From Ciona savignyi (Eukaryota; Chordata; Ascidiacea; Phlebobranchia; Cionidae), in contig CH002619.1 of NCBI GenBank assembly GCA_000149265.1, positions 248,007-312,006 on the forward strand: a DNA stretch of 64,000 nt, read 5' to 3'. Shown here piece by piece: positions 50,401-62,400 of this stretch. The notes under the pieces are model-generated. The model searched no databases. It was not told where the DNA came from and saw only the letters and a program-made list of their open reading frames with translations. Within the stretch, counting starts at the first letter, position 1. The number at the start of each line of letters is the position of its first letter. The translations under genes were made by a program, and so were the position numbers.

Positions 50401-53400
50401 TATTGATTTTTATTCAAGCGATAAAATTCGATAGGTTCTCTACAATTTCCGTTTAGTGCCATCCATGATAATGTGACAAGAGTGGTAAGTGCCTGGTCGT
50501 AACAGTCATGATATCATAAGTAGGGGGTCACAGTAAGATCACCAACTCGAGGTAACGACATTCATTCGATCCACAGTCATAGTAAGTGACTGGTGTCATG
50601 CAATTTACAATTGATTTCATGCAATTTGATATATTTTCAGTCGTATTCTGTAACCTAAGGCTTTAGTTATTGGTTAACCCAAACCATGTCATGAAAAGGG
50701 GGCGCCTAGTCGCCTTTTCGTATACTCCAGAAATAACCTTGCTTTTTGTGGTTCCAGACCTACGTTGTCGGGATTCAATCACGAATAGGCGCGATAAGGC
50801 CAGCTCAGCTAGCTGCAATATCTGGTTCTGATAATAGAACGTATCTGATAACAGAGGGGTTTGCGGCGCTTTCAACAGATTTTGCGAACTTGCTAATGAC
50901 GAGAGCATGTGGAAACCTCACAAACGATTATTTCAGACAAATAGATTGTCGTAAGTGGTGTTCAACTATTACACATTTCGGTTTAAAAAATAAAAAATGA
51001 AAAGAATCAATATTTTAGGCGTTATCAAGGAAAAGTTTAGCAGACCCTGATGTTTATGTGCGTAAAATGCATGACTTCTTATTATTGTGAAAGTGAAATT
51101 ATGAATTTCACGTTTGTAGAAATTAAAAAATTGCCTTCATGAAATTCTGTAGTCATTTTTTACCTGTCTAAGTTTCGACCCTATGGTTTTAATATAAAGC
51201 GATATAGGAATCCAACTCGTAAACCATTCGGCCACACGACCCATCCTGTAGTCAATTGCAATGAAAAATTCAATCAGTCATTGCAAGCTTTATTTCAGCC
51301 ATCACGTGCCAACCACGGCCTCTGCAACCGGAAAACGGACGAGTGCAGTGCTCAGACCGCAACGCAGTGGGGAGTGTTTGTTTTTACACGTGTAACGCCG
51401 GTTACGACCGGGTTGGTGAACCAGCAGTGACTTGCAATGACGTTTCCGGTTCCGGTCAATGGAGCGCTTCACCCCCTACTTGTCAACGTAAGTCGGAAGC
51501 AAACTATGAAATTAAACGTGATACACTTCCAGCGCGGTTGTGTAGCTAGGAAATCTAAAGGCAGTTGTCTTTTACAAAAGAATAATTAAATATTTAAATT
51601 AACCCGGACCGCGAGACAATGACTAGTTGTACAACTGTATTTAAAGTATTTTTTTGACATCAATGACATTAACCTGTTAAGCATATATCTTGTAAGTATC
51701 AGTTACGAGATTGAAAATTAGATGTAACAAAATTATATATTCCAATTTGCTTGATACTACTGAACAGAGCCATTTAAATGAATTGAAAATTTCGACATAA
51801 AAGAAATATCCAAAGCAATCAGCCTTTATTTATCAAACTAAGTATTAAAGCCGTTTTAACGTCTTTACTGAGTCTTCTTAAAATGACCTGTGGTATATAA
51901 ATCGGCGAGTTCACCAATGGCCACATAGGCGCTTTCCCAATCGGCCACGTTTTTTTGTGTTTTTTTTGGTTTTTTTACCGAGGCAAGTTTTGAAAAAGAG
52001 TCGGTAGGCCTATATGTATATAGGTCGCGTTAACCATTCGGCCACACGACCATACTCCCAATCGGCCACGTGATCGTTACATTGTGAATATTAATAAACT
52101 AGCGCCTTAGCGCGGATGAATGTTTCAACACAGAAATACACACGTCGAGGCAGATGCGAAATGTCGTGTTGTCACACAATGTCGTTATATGTAATTACGT
52201 GACCACATCTGGTGGGTGGGGAAATCACTCGTAGGATTTGTCATAAAACGTGGATTGCATGCTGTAGAGATACTCGTGGAGGGTGTCTGCCAGCATCTAC
52301 CTAGTAGAGATACTACCCTGAGTGGATTAATTTCCACATTGCACGTAGGGGTTTCGGTCTAAGACCACCAACTCGCGCTAAGCGCACAATTTTACTTTTT
52401 TGGGGTAACCACAAAAAATACCTTGCGCCAAATGTTAGCTAAACGAACTATTGCAGCGTGTTGTATATGTTTAATACGTTGTTGCTGTTTTAGTTTAGCC
52501 ACTAATTTACTGGGTTTAGACAATGCCTGCTGAAGCGCTTCTTAACATTGATGTCGCGACGTGTCCTTTTACCCCTTCGTCTGCGTAATCCGGGCAGTGG
52601 ATTGTTGATATAAATTATAAGTTAGCGTAAACATTACCATGTAGTTGCACGTCTTAGCTAAATTGCCGTGGGCCCGCCAGGATGCCAAACTCTCTTATCG
52701 GTGGCGTTAGCTTAAATAGTCTGGGAACCACGGCAATATAAGCTATTCGATCAAGACGGGACACTTTATTTTAACATTTTCCCACCATTATTTACCTCTT
52801 ACCTAATATGTAAAACGCATTTCGACAATAAATCGTCCATTTCAGTGATTTTATTTCACATTTGGATGTGTACAAACTCGACATAGATGTGCACAAACTT
52901 GATATCGATGGGGTTCTTGTTGGGGGATTCCCCGGCGACAATATTTAATACAAGTGTGATGCTCTTGCTTATCATTAACAATTACAATTAACACACGTTT
53001 TATTTTATACAAATCTTACACATAAACTTGGCATTTATATTGTCTATATCAGGAGTCGGTAACCCTTTTAAATACAGTGTGCCAGTTTAATCATAATATC
53101 ATAATGAAAGCAACCTGACGTGCCAACTCAACTAGTGTTATGTAAGGTTTACATAGTCAGCTACCTAATTTGAATACTAGTAATAAATTTGTTGATTTGT
53201 ATGTTTTACAAATTTTAAGACTGTAGATTTTGTGCAGCATATATAGTTTGAGTTTGCACATGCTTATGGCAGGTGTGCTAGGGGTTGCCGACCCTGGTCT
53301 ATATGGGGAAAACTAAAAGGAGGGAAAACGTGAAGAAAGAAAACTGCACATTAAACTGAATATTAGCGCATTCGAGTTAGTTTTAAACATGGGGTCAGGG

Positions 53401-56400
53401 TTAAGGTTAGTTCTGGGGTTGAGATTAGTGTTTAGGAAAGGGTTAAAAATAAATTCCATAGTTTTGGTGGGGTGCCTCTAAATACTACAGGATCGCTTGG
53501 CCCGCTTGGATCACTTAGATTGCTATGGAAAGTAATTCTAACTCTGTCTCAAACACTAATCTCAACCCGTGAACTTTCTTTAACCCCAACCCTAACATTA
53601 ATATCATGGTTTTTGTAATTACGAAGTATATTAAGCGATCAAAGCGATTTAAGCGGCCCAAGCGATCCTGTAGTATTTAGAGGTACCGGTTTTGGTGAGC
53701 AGTTTCCCTTTTTTCTGCCTTCCCGCTTTTCCTCCCTTTATCATTGCCTGTCTATATACTTATATCCAACACTTTCATTATAGTACAGCAGTGTCAGCCA
53801 TTATCGCCACCTGCCAATGGACAAATAAACTGCACAAATGGAAACGAACTTGGTTCTCTGTGCCAATTCACTTGCGATCCAAACTACATGTTAACTGGGG
53901 ACCCAATCTCAGAATGCGTTACCGGAGCTAACGGCTCTCCGGTTTTCGACAACCCACCACCTATCTGTGAACGTAAGTGACTTGTGATTTTTTGTAATTG
54001 TCTTTAACCCCTCTACAAATAATATTTATGTTTTTTTAAACAACAATGTTTCAAACGAACAGAAATTAAGTGGGTTAAATCAAGCAAATTCATTTTAGCA
54101 TTGAATTAGTCAAATTTATCACTAATAGCTGTGGTACCGGTCACCTGACTGTGGTCATTCAATATGCTTACAAACACACATTTGTTAGTAAATCTTTATG
54201 TCTCAAAGTTAACATGTGTATCATTACCTTAAGTCCTGTAAAACACAGACATTGTTTTTTCAACATATTTGATTGACCCAAAACTTTTTACCCAAAGAAA
54301 ACACTAATAAGTTTATAGAAATACGTTCTTATTGCCTGACGATGTGAGACTCGCCATTTTAAACTTTTTATCTTATTTTACCATTACTGAGAAATACAAT
54401 TCCTTTAAGGTAGCAGTACATTAGGATAGAATAATCATTGTTTTAAACCATGGAAACATAACAACATTACAACTCGTATATTTGTCAAATTTGCGTGTGA
54501 CCACAATCCGGTTGCCAGTGATTTATTTACAGCTTTTCCATTTTTGGATATTACTGGTACTTGAATTTTGTTTCACAGACTTAACTCACTGTCAGTTACT
54601 TGTATTGCTCATAATCCTGTATGGTATATAAGACCAGTGTGCTTTAAATTTCCAAGCTTCATTTCATAATTTCGCTTTCCCTTTTTTATCATTAGTAACA
54701 TATGGTTTCCTATATTGTTGACTTTCAACGACCGAATTCTTATCACCTTTTTTCATTTCTTTTCTTAGCCATTCCTATTCTTTGTGAGCCACCACGTTTC
54801 ACTGGCATTGAGAATGGGACAGTTGTTTGCACGAAACCATCTCTCTTCGTCACTGTGTGTTCATTTGAATGCATTTCTACCTTTGAACTCATAGGAAATG
54901 TTGATTTAACTTGTGTCGGTAGCCAGAATGGAGATGGCTCTGGTTCTTGGAGCTCAAATCCACCAATTTGTTCACGTGTGTTTATTTTTAAATAATTCAT
55001 TTGCTTCGAACTATATTTTTTCGCCAGCAAGCATCATACCTGATAACTTTTTGTCTTGATAAAGCCTCCGTAAGATTAGCTTGGTAGGTTAGTGCGTCGC
55101 CTTTCAATCGACGGTCTGCAGTTTTGAATATGGTAGGTAGCTAGTTGGTTGTGTCCTTGGGCAATGCACTAGACGGACATTGCCTGAACACACGGGAATG
55201 ATTAGTTCTGCAAAATAAAAGAAACATCTCAACCCTACACAACACACAGCAATACCCTTAAACCCAATGGTGTGCACGAGATGATTTAAAAATTACTCGT
55301 GTTTTAAACTCTCATTGCGTAATTCCATTTTCGGGGATAAACATGAGTATCTTATCCTTTTTTCTGCTTTTTTTTTAATATAAATTTGTTCTTTGAGAGT
55401 TTACGCTATTGTGAGCCTAAATAATGCTGTATCTTTATATTTATAAATTTCATTTTATTGGTATTTTAAAAAGTTTGATTTGTAATTTGTTTTCAAACTT
55501 TGTAACATAAGGAAAATATAAATAAATTTTACTAAAACAAAATTCTAATCTGGTTGTCAATGTACTTCACAGCTATGGAATGTACTTTACCACCTGACCC
55601 AGTAAACGGCTCGAAAGTTTGTAATGGAGACACTTTCTTGGGTGCTTACTGTGAATTTAGTTGTGATCCTGGATTTTCATTGGTTGGAGATACTGGTTCA
55701 GATTGTTCAGAAACACCAGATGGAAACCTTGCTTTTACCAACCCACCACCAGTTTGTGAACGTAAGTTTAGCTACACTATGTTGAAAATATCTCAGTTAT
55801 AAAATATCCATTTTAAAAGTTGCTCATTTCTATGTAATTGTATTTGTAACTTCCTTTCATTTCAGCAATTTCATGTCAACCTGTGTATAACACATTGGAT
55901 AATGGAGGTGTCAGTTGCACAAACTCTAACATGATAAACAGCCAGTGCACTTTTACTTGCAATCCGGCATACGAATTAGTTGGACAAACGGTTCTGACTT
56001 GCAATGATGTTTTTAATGGTGATCTTAATGGACAGTGGAGCAGTGAAGCTCCGTTTTGCAGAAGTAAGTATTTTTTTGAAATTAATGCAAACATGAAATT
56101 AAATTGGCCTAAACTGTAGCACACAGTATATTTAATACATTACATAGATGTTTCTTTGTGCCTTTTTATAAATAAATATTGAGCAGGGGTATACATACCT
56201 TTCACGAGCAATGAAATAAGCCGGGACGTTAAAACGCTGTCTTTCGTCAAAACATAAAAACTACAATGTTTTAAAATTGGAGCTAATGCAAATTGTTCTA
56301 AATTAGAAAGTTTCATATTTTATTTTCATTCTATTAATTTATTGAGTTCAAGCGACTTTAATTAGGTTTCTCTTCTTTCCCAAAGACCCATGTAATTTAC

Positions 56401-59400
56401 AATTTGCTGGTTTAATTTTTAAAACCGTATATTCGAATGTACTTATCGCTGCACAAAGTAATACCGCTTACAAGTACGGTTGTAAATATTCTTTAAACAA
56501 TTTTGCAAATTGCTTAAATATATGTTTTCAGGAATGGAATGTACTTTACCACCTGACCCTGTAAACGGCTCGAAAGTTTGTAATGGAGGCACTTTCTTGG
56601 GTGCTCACTGTGAATTTAGTTGCGATCCTGGCTTTTCATTGGTTGGAGCTACTGGTTCAGATTGTTCAGAAACACCAGATGGAAACCTTGCTTTTAACAA
56701 CCCACCACCAGTTTGTGAACGTAAGTTCAGCTATACTTTAAAAAAAAATCTCAGTCATAAAATATCCATTTCAAAAGTTTCTCATTTCTATGTGATTGTA
56801 TTTGTAAGTTCTTTTTATTTCAGCAATTTCATGTCAACCTGTGTATAACACATTGGATAATGGAGGTGTNNNNNNNNNNNNNNNNNNNNNNNNNNNNNNN
56901 NNNNNNNNNNNNNNNNNNNNNNNNNNNNNNNNNNNNNNNNNNNNNNNNNNNNNNNNNNNNNNNNNNNNNCTTGCAATCCGGCATACGAATTAGTTGGACA
57001 AATGGTTCTGACTTGCAATGATGATTTTGATGGTGATCTTAATGGACAGTGGAGCAGTGAAGCTCCGTTTTGCAGACGTAAGTCTTTTGTTAATTCTTTT
57101 GAAAATTTTTAAAATTAAGGAAACAGTTTAATCCTCTAACAAGCATTGTTCAAGCAAAAGGAATTGCTTTGGATAATAACTATTGTTAACAATTAAACAT
57201 TAACTCTAACTAGTATTGTTTTAACATAATGGTAACAACCATATTTTACTATATAAAAAAAAAATCTGAATAAAATATGGAAGTATATTTTACAGGAATG
57301 GAATGTACTTTACCACCTGACCCTGCAAACGGATCGAAAGTTTGTAATGGAGGCACTTTCTTGGGTGCTCACTGTGAATTTAGTTGTGATCCTGGATTTT
57401 CATTAGTTGGATCAAGTGGTTCAGATTGTTCTATAACACCAGATGGACCTCTTGCTTTTACCAACCCACCACCAGTTTGTGAACGTAAGTATATCTATAC
57501 TATTTTTTAAAAATCGCAGTCATAAAATATCCATTTCAAAAGTTTCTCATTTCTATGTGATTGTATTTGTAAGTTCTTTTTATTTCAGCAATTTCATGTC
57601 AACCTGTGTATAACACATTGGATAATGGAGGTGTCAGTTGCACAAACTCCAACATGATAAACAGCCAGTGCACTTTTACTTGCAATCCGGCATACGAATT
57701 AGTTGGACAAATGGTTCTGACTTGCAATGATGATTTTGATGGTGATCTTAATGGACAGTGGAGCAGTGAAGCTCCGTTTTGCAGACGTAAGTCTTTTGTT
57801 AATTCTTTTTAAACTTTGTCAAAATTAAGAAAACCATTTGATCCTCTAACAAGCATGGTCCAAGTATAGGAGTTGCTTTGGATACCAACTACTGTTAACA
57901 ATTAAACATTAACTCTAACTAGTATTGTTTCAGCATAGTGGTAACAACCATATCTTACAATGTAAAACAATTTTCTGCTAAACAAATCATTTTAAATACT
58001 CCTAAACTTGTGTAAGGACATACTTTTTTATTAGATTTTTATTTAATTACTAGTTTTGCCAACATTTTTACTAATTTCTGAAATATATTTGACAGGAATG
58101 AAATGTACTTTACCACCTGACCCTGCAAACGGATCGAAAGTTTGTAATGGAGGCACTTTCTTGGGTGCTCACTGTGAATTTAGTTGCAATGCTGGATTTT
58201 CATTGGTTGGATCAAGTGGTTCAGATTGTTCTATAACACCAGATGGACCTCTTGCTTTTAACAACCCACCACCAGTTTGTGAACGTAAGTTCAGCTGTAC
58301 TTTAAAAAAAATCTCAGTCATAAAATATCCATTTCAAAAGTTTCTCATTTCTATGTGATTGTATTTGTATGTTCTTTTTATTTCAGCAATTTCATGTCAA
58401 CCTGTGTATAATACATTGGAAAATGGAGGTGCCAGTTGCACAAACTCCAACATGATAAACAGCCAGTGCACTTTTACTTGCAATCCGGCATACGAATTAG
58501 TTGGACAAATGGTTCTGACTTGCAATGATGATTTTGATGGTGATCTTAATGGACAGTGGAGCAGTGAAGCTCCGTTTTGCAGACGTAAGTCTTTTGTTAA
58601 TTCATTTTAAAATTTTGAAAATTAAGGAAACAGTTTAATCCTCTAACAAGCATTGTTCAAGCAAAAGGAATTGCTTTGGATAATAACTATTGTTAACAAT
58701 TAAACATTAACTCTAACTAGTATTGTTTTAACATAATGGTAACAACCATATTTTACTATATAAAAAAAAATCTGCTAAACAAATCATTTTAAATACTTCT
58801 TAAACTTGTGTAAGGACATACTTTTTTATTAGATTTTCATTTAATTACTAGTTTTGCCAACATTTTTACCAATTTCTGAAGTATATTTGACAGGAATGGA
58901 ATGTACTTTACCACCTGACCCTGCAAACGGATCGAAAGTTTGTAATGGAGGCACTTTCTTGGGTGCTCACTGTGAATTTAGTTGTGATCCTGGATTTTCA
59001 TTAGTTGGATCAAGTGGTTCAGATTGTTCTATAACACCAGATGGACCTCTTGCTTTTAACAACCCACCACCAGTTTGTGAACGTAAGTTTAGCTACACTA
59101 TTTTTTAAAAATCGCAGTCATAAAATATCCATTTCAAAAGTTTCTCATTTCTATGTGATTGTATTTGTAAGTTCTTTTTATTTCAGCAATTTCATGTCAA
59201 CCTGTGTATAACACATTGGATAATGGAGGTGTCAGTTGCACAAACTCCAACATGATAAACAGCCAGTGCACTTTTACTTGCAATCCAGCATACGAATTAG
59301 TTGGACAAACGGTTCTGACTTGCAATGATGATTTTGATGGTGATCTTAATGGACAGTGGAGCAGTGAAGCTCCGTTTTGCAGACGTAAGTCTTTTGTTAA

Positions 59401-62400
59401 TTCTTTTTAAACTTTGTCAAAATTAAGAAAACCATTTGATCCTCTAACAAGCATGGTCCAAGTATAGGAGTTGCTTTGGATACCAACTATTGTTAACAAT
59501 TAAACATTAACTCTAACTAGTATTGTTTCAGCATAGTGTTAACAACCATATCTTACAATGTAAAACAATTTTCTGCTAAACAAATCATTTTAAATACTCC
59601 TAAACTTGTGTAAGGACATACTTTTTTATTAGATTTTCATTTAATTACTAGTTTTGCCAACATTTTTACTAATTTCTGAAATATTTGACAGGAATGGAAT
59701 GTACTTTACCACCTGACCCTGCAAATGGATCGAAAGTTTGTAATGGGGGCACTTTCTTGGGTGCTCACTGTGAATTTAGTTGTGATCCTGGATTTTCATT
59801 GGTTGGAGCTACTGGTTCAGATTGTTCTATAACACCAGATGGAAACCTTGCTTTTACCAACCCACCACCAGTTTGTGAACGTAAGTCAAAATTAGATATA
59901 CGTAAATCATTTTTAAAGAATAAAGTTCTTACTTTTAAAGGCTCCACTTGAAAAGTTTTCATTTGCAAAGGTCCATGTTGTAACTATTTTAATTTTAATT
60001 AACCAAAAATATTTCAGCAATTTCATGTCAACCTGTGTATAACACATTGGATAATGGAGGTGTCAGTTGCACAAACTCCAACATGATAAACAGCCAGTGC
60101 ACTTTTACTTGCAATCCGGCATACGAATTAGTTGGACAAACGGTTCTGACTTGCAATGATGATTTTGATGGTGATCTTAATGGACAGTGGAGCAGTGAAG
60201 CTCCGTTTTGCAGACGTAAGTCTTTCCATTAATGCATTAAAACTTTATCAAGATAAATTTCTTCTAAATATTTAACACAATATATTAAGTGCAATACTAA
60301 AAATTCCTTAAACCTTCAATTGTATAAATTTTAAGAAAAAATGCACAAAATTTTAAACTAACAATGAGAAAAGCATAGACATTTAAGAGACAGACCAACC
60401 CACCATGCTATTTCGCCTAAATAAATTGTCATTAAGTGCCTTGGCCCTTGAACAATGGTACAATCGACTAGCTGTTTTCTGGTTTTATTCTTCCAAAGTT
60501 AGCTGACTACACTCTACATATAGTTATATCAAATTTTACTTAAAGTTGTAGATACTGTCCTACCTTTTTTACTAATTTCTTAAATCTTTTTTCAGGAATG
60601 GAATGTACTTTACCACCTGACCCAGTAAACGGCTCGAAAGTTTGTAATGGAGGCACTTTCTTGGGTGCTCACTGTGAATTTAGTTGCAATCCTGGATTTT
60701 CGTTGGTTGGAGCTACTGGTTCAGATTGTTCAGAAACACCAGATGGAAATCTTGCTTTTACCAACCCACCACCAGTTTGTGAACGTAAGTTTAGCTACAC
60801 TATGTTGAAAAAATCTCAGTTATAAAATATCCATTTCAAAAGTTGCTCATTTCTATGTGATTGTATATGTAACTTCCTTTCATTTCAGCAATTTCATGTC
60901 AACCTGTATATAACACATTGGATAATGGAGGTGTCAGTTGCACAAACTCCAACATGATAAACAGCCAGTGCACTTTTACTTGCAATCCGGCATACGAATT
61001 AGTTGGACAAATGGTTCTGACTTGCAATGATGATTTCGATGGTGATCTTAATGGACAGTGGAGCAGTGAAGCTCCGTTTTGCAGAAGTAAGTCTTTCCAT
61101 AAATGAATTCAAATTTTATCATTATAGATTGGCCCTAAATATATAACACAATGTATTAAGTGCAATACCAAAAAGTTTTTTTTAAATCTTCAATATTATG
61201 AATTATAAGAAAAAATGCACAAAATTTTAAACTAACAATAAGAAAACCAGGGACATTTAGGAGACACACTAACCCACTATGCTATTCTGCCTAAGGAAAT
61301 TGTCATTAAGTGCCTTGGCCCTTGAACAATGATATAGGCGTAATCAACTAGCTGTTTTCTGGTTTTATTCTTCCAAAGTTAGCTGACTGTTCACTCTACA
61401 CATAGTTACACCAATTCCACCTAAAGTTTTAAATGTTGTCCTACCATTTTTACTAATTTCTTGAATCTTTTTGCAGGGATGGAATGTACTTTACCACCTG
61501 ACCCTGTAAACGGCTCAAAAGTTTGTAATGGAGGCACTTTCTTGGGTGCTCACTGTGAATTTAGTTGCAATCCTGGCTTTTCATTAGTTGGATCAAGTGG
61601 TTCAGATTGTTCTATAACACCAGATGGACCTCTTGCCTTTAACAACCCACCACCAGTTTGTGAACGTAAGTCAAAATTAGATATACGTAAATCATTTTTT
61701 AAAAATGAAGTTCTTACTTTTAAATGCTCCCTTTGAAAAGTTTTCCTTTGCAAAGGTCCATGTTGTAACTATTTCAATTCTAATTAACCAAAAATATTTC
61801 AGCAATTTCATGTCAACCTGTGTATAACACATTGGAAAATGGGGGTGTCAGTTGCACAAACTCAAACATGATAAACAGCCAGTGCACTTTTACTTGCAAT
61901 CCGGCATACGAATTAGTTGGACAAATGGTTCTGACTTGCAATGATGATTTTGATGGTGATCTTAATGGACAGTGGAGCAGTGAAGCTCCGTTTTGCAGAA
62001 GTAAGTCTTTCCATAAATGAATTCAAATTTTATCGATATAAATTGGCCCTAAATATCTAACACAATATATTAAGTGCAATACCAAAAAGTTCCCTAAACC
62101 TTTAATTGTATAAATTTTAAGAAAAAACACACAAAATTTTAAACTAACTATGAGAAAAGCAGGGACATTTAGGAGACACACTAGCCCACTACGCTATTTC
62201 GTCTAAAGAAATTGTCATTAGGTGCCTTGGCCCTTGAACAAGGGTACAATCGACTAGCTGTTTTCTGGTTTCATTTTTCCAAAGTTAGCTAACTGTTCAC
62301 CCTACACATAGTTATACCAATTCTACCTAAAGTTTTAGATATTGTCCTACGTTTTTTACTAATTTCTTAAATCTTTTTTCAGGAATGGAATGTACTTTAC

